From contig CAVULO010000012.1 in assembly GCA_963742345.1 (NCBI GenBank), positions 186,001 to 250,000 of the forward strand: a stretch of DNA of 64,000 bases. The letters are read 5' to 3'. Positions 41,501 to 49,783 of the stretch are shown here, piece by piece. The notes below the pieces were generated by a model. It was not told the origin of the DNA. It ran no database searches and saw only the letters and a list, made by a program, of their open reading frames with translations. Each line of letters starts with the position of its first letter. The first letter of the stretch is position 1. The translations under genes and the position numbers were made by a program. The stretch comes from Pseudolabrys sp963742345. GTDB lineage: Bacteria; Pseudomonadota; Alphaproteobacteria; Rhizobiales; Xanthobacteraceae.

Positions 41501-42079
41501 GGTGAACCGCGACATCGCCCAACCATAGAGCGCATAGTCGACGATCTCCTGCGCGCCGGCCGGATTGAGGATCGGCATCATCACGTCGACGAAGTGGAAT
41601 TCCGACTGATGCGCTGTCGTCGATGACTCAGCCGTGTGGTCGTCGCCCATCAGGGCGAGCACGCCGCCGTTCTGCGAGGTGCCGGCGAAATTGGCGTGGC
41701 GAAACACGTCGCCAGAGCGATCGACGCCCGGACCTTTGCCGTACCACATGCCGAACACGCCATCGAATTTGCCCTCACCACGCAGCTCGGCCTGCTGCGC
41801 GCCCCAGAGTGCCGTAGCGGCGAGCTCCTCGTTGATGCCAGGCTGGAACTTGATATCTGCGGCGGCGATCTGGCGGCCGGCGCGAATGAATTGCTGGTCG
41901 AGGCCCCCCAGCGGCGAGCCGCGGTAGCCGGTGACGTAACCCGCTGTGTTCAGCCCCGCACGGCGATCGCGCTCCTTCTGCATCAGGCAGGCGCGGATCA
42001 ATGCCTGGTATCCTGTCACGAAGACGTGCGACTGGCTGAGGTCGTATTTGTCGTCGAGGTTGACGGATCGAAGCGTCAT
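38600..42079 (-). CDS. Indolepyruvate:ferredoxin oxidoreductase, single-chain (fused IorA-IorB) form
   Basis: 1159 residues from ATG 42079 (a GTG at 42112 adds 11 residues). Oxidatively decarboxylates aryl-pyruvates (indolepyruvate, phenylpyruvate) to aryl-acetyl-CoA. The N-terminal part has the pyrimidine-binding start HVFVTGYQALIRACLMQKER and TGYRGSPLGGLDQQ. The TPP domain shows GIGCHYMAQW, QMGGEGANWIGEAPFS and GDGTYNHSGYLAIRGA...NDAVAMTGGQANDG. A ferredoxin-like Cys cluster (CEGCGDCGVKSNC and CNKDYSCVKGFCPSF) precedes the gamma-type domain GIIVTGIGGTGIVTIGAIVG. The single-chain form is typical of proteobacteria. It is the first gene of the leftward catabolic run. Confidence 0.93.
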   Translation of the reverse strand: MTLRSVNLDDKYDLSQSHVFVTGYQALIRACLMQKERDRRAGLNTAGYVTGYRGSPLGGLDQQFIRAGRQIAAADIKFQPGINEELAATALWGAQQAELRGEGKFDGVFGMWYGKGPGVDRSGDVFRHANFAGTSQNGGVLALMGDDHTAESSTTAHQSEFHFVDVMMPILNPAGAQEIVDYALYGWAMSRFTGTWTALKCMHETVESSGVIDGTLDRVKIITPADFRMPEGGLNIRLVDTILGQEARLHDYKRDAMLAFVRANNLNKTITSGGRAPKIGVITTGKAYLDVRQAFDELGIDEIKCNDLGLRLFKIACVWPIGRQELADFAQGLDLIIVVEEKRSLIEVQVREELYGTPNQPVCIGKRDEQGNWLFPVKGALDPNDIAICIGERLLRYGGNEELAANVARLKAAQRALSETADVAQRIPYFCSGCPHNTSTRVPEGSRAYAGIGCHYMAQWMDRKTLGYTQMGGEGANWIGEAPFSNREHVFQNLGDGTYNHSGYLAIRGAIASGVTMTYKILFNDAVAMTGGQANDGGLTVPQIAAQVAAEGAKRVVVVTDEPWKYAKGTEWPRGLTVHHRDDLDAIQRELATVPGVSVLIYDQTCAAEKRRRRKRGAFPDPDKRVVINDLVCEGCGDCGVKSNCVSVQPLETEWGRKRTIDQSSCNKDYSCVKGFCPSFVTVHGAKLKRGESVAEPGEWPALPSPNAPLLNHPYGIIVTGIGGTGIVTIGAIVGMAAHLEGKGVGIIDMAGLAQKGGAVSSHIRIANTPDDIHAIRVAAGGADLVLGGDIVVVGAKKVLGAMKVGSTRVIVNTAEFLPGDFTRNAEFSLPTERLKRAIIGHAGRERSHFVDAGRLATALLGNSIGANMFMLGYAYQLGALPLSADSIERAIEMNGEAVLMNVSAFRYGRRAAVDPKALEALIEPRPQEQNDSLKLSQSFGETVERRTAFLTAYQNAGYARRYRNLVEKVRTVEAEKAPGHCGLAEAVARYLFKLMAYKDEYEVARLYSETSFVDRVKSTFDGDKLRFEFHLAPPLLARRNPETGEPKKMSFGPWMLKAFAILARFKFLRGTAFDPFGYTAERRMERRLVSEYEQLLGEIVERLTPDNHQVAVALAMIPEKIRGFGPVKQRHLAAAKAEEAVLREQFGSGAGAFLRAAE

Positions 42080-42342
42080 GATTGGCTTTCGAAAGCGGCG
42101 CCCGGGCCCCACTCATATAGGCTCGCCGTGCGCGACGCAAAGCGTCGAACCTTCCACAAACGCTATACCGAAGGGGCCTGGGGTCAATTTCGTTGTTGCC
42201 GCGCGTTCTAGAAGGAAATTTCCGCAAACGCCACTGGCGCGCATTTTGGCGCAACGCAACAGACAGAGCTGACCCTCGCCAATATGGGTGGTCAAATTCT
42301 GTGCGGCCTGCCAGAAGAGTGGCCCGCCGGAACTTCCCCATA

Positions 42343-43566
42343 ATGTTGCAGCCGCCGTTTTCCTCGGTCGAGACCAAAGCTTCCTGGGCTGTCGCTACGG
42401 TGGCGCTCGTTACCATGTTGATGGCATTCGGCGCCGCGTGGATCACAGCGGTTGCGCTCAAGGATATCGCCGCCGAGGTGGGCGGGGTCCGCTCGACCCC
42501 GGCGCTGGCCAGCGCGCTGGCCTGGCTCGGCTCAGGCATAGGCGGCATCCTGATGGGACGGATCGCCGACAAAGTCGGCACAAGATGGACCGTGATCTTC
42601 GGCTCGCTGATGATCGGCCTAGGCCTCGCCATCTCGACGTTCGGGCCGCCTTGGCCGCTGTGGATCGGTCACGGACTTTTCATCGGCCTCATTGGGCTCG
42701 GCGGCATCAATGCGCCCATGTACATCTATGTCAGCCGCTGGTTCGATCGGCGGCGTGGTTCCGCGCTAGCGCTGATCTCAAGCGGCAGTTACCTCGCCGG
42801 CGCCATGTGGCCTCCCGTGTTCGAGCGCGTCATCGCGGCGTTCGGCTGGCGCCAGATGATGCTTTGGTATGCCATCGCAGAGATCGTCGTGATCGTTCCG
42901 CTGGCGGCAATTTATTTTCGTGCGCCACCGGAGGTCATTCACCACGCCGCAGCGATCGCAAACAACGGCAGATCGGCACGCGTGCTTGGATGGCCACCCA
43001 ATTTCGTGTTCGGCATGATGTGCGGCGCCGCAGTGCTGTGCTGCATTCCGATGGCGATGCCGCAGGGCCATTTGGTCGCCTTCTGTAGTGACCTCGGCAT
43101 CAGCCGCTCGATTGGTGCGATGATGTTATCGGTATTGCTGGGCACTGCTTTTTTGAGCCGGCAGATTTGGGGCGCGATCTCAGATCGCATAGGTGGTCTC
43201 GCCACGGTTTTGATTGGCTCGGCATGGCAAGCAGCGTCGATGACCGCGTTTCTGTTCACACAGAACGAGGCCGGACTGTTCACCGTTGCCGCCGCTTTCG
43301 GTCTGGGATTTTCAGGCATTATTCCATCCTACGTGCTCGCCCTGCGCGAATTGTTTCCGGCTTCGGAAGCTTCGTGGCGTATCCCGACACTGCTCTTGTT
43401 TAGTGGCTGCGGCATGGCACTTGGTGGCTGGCTCGCCGGGCTACTCTACGATCACTTCGGCTACTACGCGCCGGCCTTCGCTGCGGGCATCGGTGCCAAT
43501 ATTCTCAATTTGCTTGTGGTCGGAGCCCTGGTCGGGCGGCAGCGCCTGGCCGCGACCTACGCGTAG
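42343..43566 (+). CDS. MFS transporter
   Basis: 407 residues from ATG 42343; upstream in-frame sequence is not transporter-like. Twelve hydrophobic segments are predicted, e.g. WAVATVALVTMLMAFGAAWI and LASALAWLGSGIGGILMGRI. The loop 2-3 motif is MGRIADKVGTRWT and the loop 8-9 equivalent is RQIWGAISDRIGG. The pattern matches the oxalate/formate-antiporter or monocarboxylate-like MFS groups, but the substrate is unknown. It is divergent from the ferredoxin oxidoreductase and ends 10 bp inside the convergent ABC-2 permease gene. Confidence 0.88.
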   Translation: MLQPPFSSVETKASWAVATVALVTMLMAFGAAWITAVALKDIAAEVGGVRSTPALASALAWLGSGIGGILMGRIADKVGTRWTVIFGSLMIGLGLAISTFGPPWPLWIGHGLFIGLIGLGGINAPMYIYVSRWFDRRRGSALALISSGSYLAGAMWPPVFERVIAAFGWRQMMLWYAIAEIVVIVPLAAIYFRAPPEVIHHAAAIANNGRSARVLGWPPNFVFGMMCGAAVLCCIPMAMPQGHLVAFCSDLGISRSIGAMMLSVLLGTAFLSRQIWGAISDRIGGLATVLIGSAWQAASMTAFLFTQNEAGLFTVAAAFGLGFSGIIPSYVLALRELFPASEASWRIPTLLLFSGCGMALGGWLAGLLYDHFGYYAPAFAAGIGANILNLLVVGALVGRQRLAATYA

Positions 43567-45104
43567 CGCCGCGTGACTGCGCGCGAGGGGCTGGCTAACC
43601 AGACGCCGGCCAGGATGCCGAACGCGATTGCTGCCGTGCCGAGTGCGGCCCAGGTTTGCGAGGCCGCCAGCGCCGTCGTCGCTGCCCAGGCAATCGATGA
43701 AAAGGCCTCGGCGAATGTAGCGAGGCGCGATGAGGTCTGCCTGCGTCGAAATTGGCTCCGCCGCGCCTGCACACGAAAGCAAAGCTGGATGACCGTCGCC
43801 GCCGCGGCCGCCGATAGAATGCCAATGGCGCAAACAATTCCGGCGAATACCGCGTCGAGCGTCAACACGGCCACTATCGGCGCGAACAAAAGCGCCACCA
43901 TGCCAATGACAGCTTCGACCTTGGCCCATAGGACGCGATGAGAGGTGATCGGCGCGGTGGCGACGAGGTCGGGCGCGTCCTCGCCCGAGATCGAGAGCCA
44001 GGCAAGCCCGCCGGCGAGTTGCCCGGCCGCCATCACCACCACTGGAATCAATACCACGAACGAATCATTGCGGTCGCCGAACGTAACCCACAGAAGCAGC
44101 GCGGGCGGGAGCAGATAGAGAATCTGCATCAGCGTCTGCGAGATAAGCCACGGATCGCGCTGGAGCAGCGTCCACTCCTTTTGCCGCAGCACGCGGCTTG
44201 GGGAACGTCGGCGAAAGCCGAGCGACCACCGGCGCTGACGCACCGTGGCGCTGCAAACGCCGGCGGCCGCTACGGCATGTTCGCCAAAGCGCCTTGAAAA
44301 TAGCGCGATCGACGCACAGAGCACGCCGATGCCGAACGTCACAACGCCGGCCAGCGCGACATAGTCGCCCAGCACAGCGCGTGCCGGCCACCAGAAGGCA
44401 CTGGCGGTGTCAGGCGAGTGCGCCAGCATCCAGTCCGATTGCAAGGCGGCGAAGCGGGAAATGCTGCCGGCAGAAAAGATCGCCGCGATCTGTAAGCCGA
44501 TAACAAAGGCGGCGCCGATGACCGCCGCCACGACCTGCGCGATCAAACGCGTGCGCTTGGCGCCAACAATCCGGAACAAGGCGACGGTCAGCGCCAGCGC
44601 CGCTGCGGTCGCCACCGCGCCCATCGCGGCGACGACACCGTAGGCGGCGAGCCAGCGGCTGCCGCCCAGTATGACCAATACATTGATGAATGGCGCCGCC
44701 AGCAGCACGGCAATCGCGACGGCCGCAGCCGCAATGCGGCCCATGCGCACCGCAAACACTTTGCGCGCGGAAGCCGGCGAGGTCAGGACAAGGTCGAGGT
44801 CAGAGCGCGAATAAAACGCGCGTGTCACTGATTCCATTGCCTGCGACAACAGCAGCGACCATGAGAGTACGAGCGTGCCAGTGATCCCGACCAGCGCTGC
44901 GGTATCGGAGGCAAGATTGGCGTCGGCGTAGCTGGCGACGGTCCAATACGCGAACACATGCATGAAGGCCGCAAAGACAATCAGCGCAATGATCGCGTTA
45001 CGTGCGCGCGTACGTCCGCCCGCGGTCATCAGCGAGGCCCAATCGCGCCAGCCGAGCCGCAGTTCGTGACTGGCCAACCAGGTCAGGGAAGCCGGTTGAC
45101 TCAC
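43557..45104 (-). CDS. ABC-2-type exporter permease
   Basis: 515 residues with about twelve hydrophobic segments (ARNAIIALIVFAAFMHVFAY, LVLSWSLLLSQAMESVTRAF, LAAPFINVLVILGGSRWLAA). A central cytoplasmic stretch with Arg-rich GFRRRSPSRVLRQKEWTLLQ precedes a second membrane half (LMQILYLLPPALLLWVTFGD). It pairs with the ATPase whose stop overlaps its ATG by 4 nt. Cargo unknown. No periplasmic adaptor is adjacent, so it is an inner-membrane exporter of the large single-permease type. Confidence 0.82.
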   Translation of the reverse strand: MSQPASLTWLASHELRLGWRDWASLMTAGGRTRARNAIIALIVFAAFMHVFAYWTVASYADANLASDTAALVGITGTLVLSWSLLLSQAMESVTRAFYSRSDLDLVLTSPASARKVFAVRMGRIAAAAVAIAVLLAAPFINVLVILGGSRWLAAYGVVAAMGAVATAAALALTVALFRIVGAKRTRLIAQVVAAVIGAAFVIGLQIAAIFSAGSISRFAALQSDWMLAHSPDTASAFWWPARAVLGDYVALAGVVTFGIGVLCASIALFSRRFGEHAVAAAGVCSATVRQRRWSLGFRRRSPSRVLRQKEWTLLQRDPWLISQTLMQILYLLPPALLLWVTFGDRNDSFVVLIPVVVMAAGQLAGGLAWLSISGEDAPDLVATAPITSHRVLWAKVEAVIGMVALLFAPIVAVLTLDAVFAGIVCAIGILSAAAAATVIQLCFRVQARRSQFRRRQTSSRLATFAEAFSSIAWAATTALAASQTWAALGTAAIAFGILAGVWLASPSRAVTRRYA

Positions 45105-45859
45105 GCGGCCACGACCTGTTCGGCCACCAACGTGAGGAATGTGTCCTCGAGACTGGTGGCGGTCGTGCCAGTCTGTCGGCGCAAGTCGTCGAGTGTACCT
45201 TCGGCAATGAGCCTGCCCCCGGCAATCACGCCGATGCGATCGGCCATGCGTTCGGCCACTTCAAGGATATGGGTTGTCATGATGATGGTGCCGCCGGCGC
45301 GCACGCGTTCGCGCAGAACGTTCTTCACCTGCCGAGCGGTACCGGCATCGAGGCCCGTCAACGGCTCGTCGAGGATGATGAGTTTCGGGTCGTGCACTAG
45401 CGCACCGGCCAGCGCCACCTTCTGCCGCATACCCTTGGAAAATCCTTCGCAGCGCTCATGCGCGTGCGGCTCGAGGCCTAACCAGCCAATCAGATCGCGT
45501 GCGCGCGCTTCCGCGGCGGTTGGTTCGATGCGCCATAGGCCTGCGACGAATTCGAGATATTCGTAAGGCGTGAGCTTGTCGTAGATCATCGGCTCGTCCG
45601 ACAGCCAGGCGGTAATTTGCTTCGCGGCGACGGGATCGGAGAGTGCGTCGATGCCTTCAATGCAAATCGAACCGGCGTCAGGCCGCAGCAGCCCCACCAC
45701 CATGCGCAGGGTCGTGGTCTTACCGGCGCCGTTCGGACCGACCAGCGCGTAAAACTCGCCGCCGTAGACGGTGAGATCAAGTGTATCGACCGCAGGACGG
45801 TCAAAGCACTTGCTGACGCCGCGGAGCGCGAGCGCAATGGGATAATTCTGTTGGTTCAT
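45101..45859 (-). CDS. ABC transporter ATP-binding protein (exporter type)
   Basis: 252 residues from ATG 45859. Walker A is VGPNGAGKTTTLRMVVGLLR, the Q-loop region is ITAWLSDEPMIYDKLTPYEY, the signature is FSKGMRQKVALAGALVHDPK (S-K-G-M in place of SGGQ, usual in DrrA/NatA-type exporters) and Walker B is LIILDEPLTGLDAGTARQV. The C-terminal extension after the H-loop (MTTHILEVAERMADR) is short. It works with the permease downstream; the FSKGM signature supports export of a small molecule or drug rather than import. Confidence 0.92.
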   Translation of the reverse strand: MNQQNYPIALALRGVSKCFDRPAVDTLDLTVYGGEFYALVGPNGAGKTTTLRMVVGLLRPDAGSICIEGIDALSDPVAAKQITAWLSDEPMIYDKLTPYEYLEFVAGLWRIEPTAAEARARDLIGWLGLEPHAHERCEGFSKGMRQKVALAGALVHDPKLIILDEPLTGLDAGTARQVKNVLRERVRAGGTIIMTTHILEVAERMADRIGVIAGGRLIAEGTLDDLRRQTGTTATSLEDTFLTLVAEQVVAA

Positions 45860-45986
45860 TCGGACGCCCGCCACTCGATAAAGCTATCGCTACTCTTTTT
45901 ACCGGCGGAGTCGTTTCAGCGGCGTAAACCGTTGAATTGCAACGAGTGCATTAAACATTCGGTGAGCATAATCGTGCGCCTACCCG

Positions 45987-46913
45987 TCAGGCCTTCGGCA
46001 CCATTTTGAACATCGCATCGCCGTAGCTTTCGCGGGCGTCCGCAAGCAGCGGCTGCACTGCTGCGACGAAAGCATCGTGTTCCCGTGGCGTCAGCGCGTT
46101 GATCTCGCAACCTTGGGCTACGATCGCTTTGTACGACTGATCATGCTCCTCAACTGCGAGCTTTCGCTGATAGGCGACTGCCTCCGCTACCGCCGTCTGC
46201 ATGGCCCGCTTAAGATCGTCGGGCCAACTCTCGAAAGACGTTCGATGCAGGAAGATCGGCCGCGAAATATAAAAGTGATTGCTGAGGGTGTGGAACTTGT
46301 GAAACTTGTGCACGCCATAGGTCACCGTGTTGGCGAGTGGATTTTCCTGCGCGTCCAACGTGCCAGCCTTTATCATGGCAATGGCTTCTGTGAGGTCCAT
46401 GCGCATAGCGACCGCGCCCAGGAGCTCGAATGTACGTTTATGTATCTCACTCGGCAGCACGCGAATTTTCATGCCCTTCATGTCGGCTGGCATGTGGATC
46501 GGCCGCAGGCGATTGGAGATGTGCCGAAAGCCATTTTCGAACCAGCCGAGGATGCGATAGTTGATACGCTCCTCCGTCTTGTGCGCGAGAAATTCGCCAA
46601 GCGCTCCGTCCATCGCAACGCGCGCCTGAGTGTTGCTGCCGAATAAAAACGGCAAATCGACGAAGCCCAATTCCGGCACGCGATCGGTCAGATAGCTCGA
46701 CGACTGATAGCCCAGCGTCATCTCGCCATTCTCGACCAATGTGAGAATATCTTCGGCCTTGTGGCCGTGATCCATGATGTTGAAGACGTACTCGACGGCT
46801 ACATCTTTGCCGAACTTCGCCTCGAGCTTGTCGCCAATTGCTTTGAGCGATTTGCTAAAACCAGTGCTTGAAGGGCCGTAACCGCCCATGCGGATCTTGA
46901 TTGGGTTGCTCAT
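45987..46913 (-). CDS. TRAP transporter substrate-binding protein (DctP family), no visible signal peptide
   Basis: 308 residues. The DctP fold is shown by DLPFLFGSNTQARVAMDGAL, GWFENGFRHISNRLRPIHMP, ADMKGMKIRVLPSEIHKRTF and AGTLDAQENPLANTVTYGVH; the carboxylate-binding Arg is in MKIRVLPS. The N-terminus MSNPIKIRMGGYGPSSTGFS has no hydrophobic signal, unlike normal periplasmic DctP proteins. Either the signal is missing because of an upstream indel or wrong start, or this is a cytoplasmic variant. TRAP membrane subunits lie 4 kb away at 51007-52913. The ligand is probably an organic acid. Confidence 0.87.
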   Translation of the reverse strand: MSNPIKIRMGGYGPSSTGFSKSLKAIGDKLEAKFGKDVAVEYVFNIMDHGHKAEDILTLVENGEMTLGYQSSSYLTDRVPELGFVDLPFLFGSNTQARVAMDGALGEFLAHKTEERINYRILGWFENGFRHISNRLRPIHMPADMKGMKIRVLPSEIHKRTFELLGAVAMRMDLTEAIAMIKAGTLDAQENPLANTVTYGVHKFHKFHTLSNHFYISRPIFLHRTSFESWPDDLKRAMQTAVAEAVAYQRKLAVEEHDQSYKAIVAQGCEINALTPREHDAFVAAVQPLLADARESYGDAMFKMVPKA

Positions 46914-47017
46914 TTTCTCTCGCTCGTTGCGGCATTCTCTATACTGACGTAACGCGATCTGGCCAAGCGGCAGCGGTGTGATAGAGTGCCGGTCGAATTC
47001 ACGGAAGGACAGCGCCG

Positions 47018-47782
47018 ATGAATAAACTTGCCAGCGTTTCTAAAATTTCACGGGATGGAATTTCACCAGCTGAATGGCAGGCGCGCGTCGATCTCGCTGC
47101 GGTCTACCGTCTGACCGCCCATTACGGTTGGGACGACGTGATCTACAACCACTCCTCCATGCGGGTGCCGGGTGAGCCGCGCATGTTCCTGATGAAGCAG
47201 CACGACCTGCTTTACACGGAAGTGACCGCCTCCAATCTTGCCAAGGTATCGATGGACGAGGACCTGGACGAGAAGTCCGGCGTAAATCGCCCCGGTTTCA
47301 CATTGCATGGCGGCGTGCTGGCGGCACGGGCAGACGTGAACTGCGCGATGCATGTTCACACCGAAATCGGGATGGCCTTCGCGGGACTCAAGAGCGGTCT
47401 GCGCATGCTGTCGCAGCCCGCGGTCCGCTTTTACAAGCGTATCGGCCATCACGCGTATGAAGGCATCACCGAAGATTTCGGTGAGCGCGAGCGGATCAAC
47501 AAGGACCTCGGCCAGAACCGCGCGATGATCATGCAGAATCACGGCCTGCTCACGGTCGGCAAGACCGCGCGGGAAGCTTTCGTGCTGATGTCGCATCTGC
47601 TCGAAGCCGCGCACATTCAGCTGATGATGGAAGCCACCGGCAACCCATTGATCGAGATTCCGCCGGAGGTCTGCGCCAAGACCGCAGAACAATACGAGCA
47701 CCACGACGCTGGCCGCGGTAGCCACGACTGGGCGGCCTATCTACGCATTCTCGACAACATCGACACCAGTTATCGCAACTGA
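47018..47782 (+). CDS. Class II aldolase/adducin family protein
   Basis: 254 residues. Zinc ligands are the His of MHVHTEIGMAFA and the His of MQNHGLLTVGKTAREAFVLM. The N-terminal stretch LAAVYRLTAHYGWDDVIYNH matches the aldolase/adducin-head fold (fuculose-1-P aldolase superfamily). It cleaves or forms C-C bonds of aldols, or acts as a decarboxylase/isomerase. The next gene, an HpcH-type aldolase 8 bp away, must share the transcript. Substrate unknown. Confidence 0.88.
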   Translation: MNKLASVSKISRDGISPAEWQARVDLAAVYRLTAHYGWDDVIYNHSSMRVPGEPRMFLMKQHDLLYTEVTASNLAKVSMDEDLDEKSGVNRPGFTLHGGVLAARADVNCAMHVHTEIGMAFAGLKSGLRMLSQPAVRFYKRIGHHAYEGITEDFGERERINKDLGQNRAMIMQNHGLLTVGKTAREAFVLMSHLLEAAHIQLMMEATGNPLIEIPPEVCAKTAEQYEHHDAGRGSHDWAAYLRILDNIDTSYRN

Positions 47783-47790
47783 AATAAGCT

Positions 47791-48579
47791 GTGGCCAATA
47801 CCAACCGCATGCAGGAGCGCCTGGCGCGCGGCGAGGTGGCGCTGTGCATGGCGACGCGGCTCGCCCGCACCGCCGAGATCGCCATGATCGCGGACTCGTG
47901 CGGGTTCGATGCCTTTTTCATCGACATGGAGCACTGCACGATTTCACTCGATGATGCGGCACAGATTTGTGTTGCGGCTTTGCCGGCGGGCGTGACCCCG
48001 CTGGTCCGTATCGCTGGCCATCAATTTGAGGACGCGACACGTCTGCTCGACATGGGAGCGCTCGGCATTATCTGTCCGAATGTCAGCACGCGCGCTGAAG
48101 CTGAAACCCTTGTGCGCGCCTGCCGCTTTCCGCCATTAGGTGAGCGCTCGGTTGCCGGGGCCGGCCCACTGCAAGGCTATCGCGCGACGCCGCTCGCCGA
48201 TGTTAATAAGCAGGGCAATGCCGCGACAGTGCTCATTGCGATGTTGGAAACGCCGGAAGGCATAACGAATGCCGACGCCATCGCCGCGGTGCCGGGCATC
48301 GACGTGCTGCTGATCGGCTCCAACGATCTTTGCACCGCCATGGGCATTCCCGGCGAGTTGAAAAATCCGAAACTGCGGGCAGCTTATGAAGCGACGGCAA
48401 AAGCGTGCAAGGCGCACGGCAAGCACCTGGGCGTCGGCGGCATTCGCGGAGATGTCGGGCACGTTGCAGAGTTGGTGAAGCTGGGCGCGCGTTTCGTGAT
48501 CGCAGGATCAGACGTGCAATATCTGATGAAATCGGCGGCCGACGAAGTTGCCGCCCTGCGCAAGGCGAAGGGCGCTTAG
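47791..48579 (+). CDS. HpcH/HpaI-type aldolase/citrate lyase family protein
   Basis: 262 residues, GTG start at 47791. The pyruvate-type class II aldolase residues are all seen: His in FFIDMEHCTISLDDA, Arg in TPLVRIAGH, metal-ligand Glu in AMLETPEGITNAD and Asp in LIGSNDLCTAMG. It cleaves a 4-hydroxy-2-oxo acid to pyruvate (or glyoxylate) and an aldehyde. The stop overlaps the stop of the convergent acyl-CoA dehydrogenase gene by 4 nt (TTAG). It is paired with the class II aldolase upstream. Confidence 0.92.
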   Translation: MANTNRMQERLARGEVALCMATRLARTAEIAMIADSCGFDAFFIDMEHCTISLDDAAQICVAALPAGVTPLVRIAGHQFEDATRLLDMGALGIICPNVSTRAEAETLVRACRFPPLGERSVAGAGPLQGYRATPLADVNKQGNAATVLIAMLETPEGITNADAIAAVPGIDVLLIGSNDLCTAMGIPGELKNPKLRAAYEATAKACKAHGKHLGVGGIRGDVGHVAELVKLGARFVIAGSDVQYLMKSAADEVAALRKAKGA

Positions 48580-49772
48580 CCCCACTTCCAGAAGTCGCGG
48601 CCTTCCTCGCGCATGAAACGCGCCAGCACCATCTTGTGCACTTCGGACGCACCATCAACGAGTCGCGCCGAGCGTGCGTAGCGGTAGACCCACTCAAGAA
48701 TAGTGTCTTTGGAATAGCCTCGCGCACCGTTGAGCTGGATCGCCACGTCGGCCGCGTTATGCAGTGCATCGGCAACCTGCACCTTGGCCATAGAAACTTC
48801 CTTGCGCGCGCGCGAGCCTTTCTCGAGCTTCCAGGCCGCATGCATTGTGAGCAGCCGGCCGATCTGAATCTGCTGGGCAATTTCGCCGAGCTTGATCTGC
48901 ACGCTCTCGCGATCGGCGAGCTTCATGCCGAAACCCTCGCGCCGGCCGACATACTCCTGCGCGATCTCCATGCAGCGTTTGGCGAAACCAAGCCAACGCA
49001 TGCAGTGCGTCAATCGCGCGGGGCCGAGACGGATCTGCGTTGCGCGCAGGCCATCGCCCTCATTCATCAGCACGTTCTCAAGCGGGACTTCGAGTCCGTC
49101 GAATTCGAGCTCGCAATGGCCGCCATGCTCTTCCGGCCCCATGATCGGAATGCGGCGTAAAATGCGCCAACCTGGCTGGTCCTTGTGGTAGAGGAGCGCA
49201 GTGAGGCCGCGGCGCGAATCGTCGGACGTACGTGCCACCAGAATGAAGTGGGAGGCGCCGTCCGCCCCGGTGATGAACCATTTACGCCCGCGCACGATGT
49301 AACGATCGTTTCGCTTTTCGGCGCGGGTGAGCATCATTGCCGGGTCGGAGCCCGAACCAGGATGTGGCTCGGTCATGACGAAAGACGAGCGCACTTTGCC
49401 TTCGACGATGGGTCGCAGCCACCTTTCCTTTTGCTCGGGGGTGCCGACCTTGCTGAGCAAATTCATATTGCCGTCGTCGGGTGCCATGCAATTGATGGCC
49501 AGCGGGCCGAAAATCGATCGCGCAGCTTCTTCGTAGATTGCCGGCCAGGCGACGATCGGAAGCTCCATCCCGCCGAATTCTTTTGGCGACTGCGGCGCCC
49601 AAAGGCCGGCTTTCTTTGCCCTCTCGCGCACTTTGGCAAGCCGCGCCTCTGGGATGTTCTCATGCTCGGAGAAATTTTTCGGATCGGCTTCCAGCGGCAG
49701 AACGTGCTCTTCCACGAAAGCACGCACACGAAGGCGGATGTCCTCGATCTCAGGCGCAAGCGTAAAGTCCAT
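48576..49772 (-). CDS. Acyl-CoA dehydrogenase
   Basis: 398 residues. FAD-dependent enzyme that forms a 2,3-double bond in an acyl-CoA. Flavin/substrate blocks are SSFVMTEPHPGSGSDPAMML and GRKWFITGADGASHFILVAR. QIQIGRLLTMHAAWKLEKGS and AIQLNGARGYSKDTILEWVY follow, then the catalytic C-terminal region LVDGASEVHKMVLARFM. It resembles the ACAD10/11-like branch that can take hydroxylated or branched acyl chains. It sits 11 bp after the SDR gene on the same strand, forming an operon pair. Confidence 0.92.
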   Translation of the reverse strand: MDFTLAPEIEDIRLRVRAFVEEHVLPLEADPKNFSEHENIPEARLAKVRERAKKAGLWAPQSPKEFGGMELPIVAWPAIYEEAARSIFGPLAINCMAPDDGNMNLLSKVGTPEQKERWLRPIVEGKVRSSFVMTEPHPGSGSDPAMMLTRAEKRNDRYIVRGRKWFITGADGASHFILVARTSDDSRRGLTALLYHKDQPGWRILRRIPIMGPEEHGGHCELEFDGLEVPLENVLMNEGDGLRATQIRLGPARLTHCMRWLGFAKRCMEIAQEYVGRREGFGMKLADRESVQIKLGEIAQQIQIGRLLTMHAAWKLEKGSRARKEVSMAKVQVADALHNAADVAIQLNGARGYSKDTILEWVYRYARSARLVDGASEVHKMVLARFMREEGRDFWKWG

Positions 49773-49783
49773 GCGTCGTCCCT

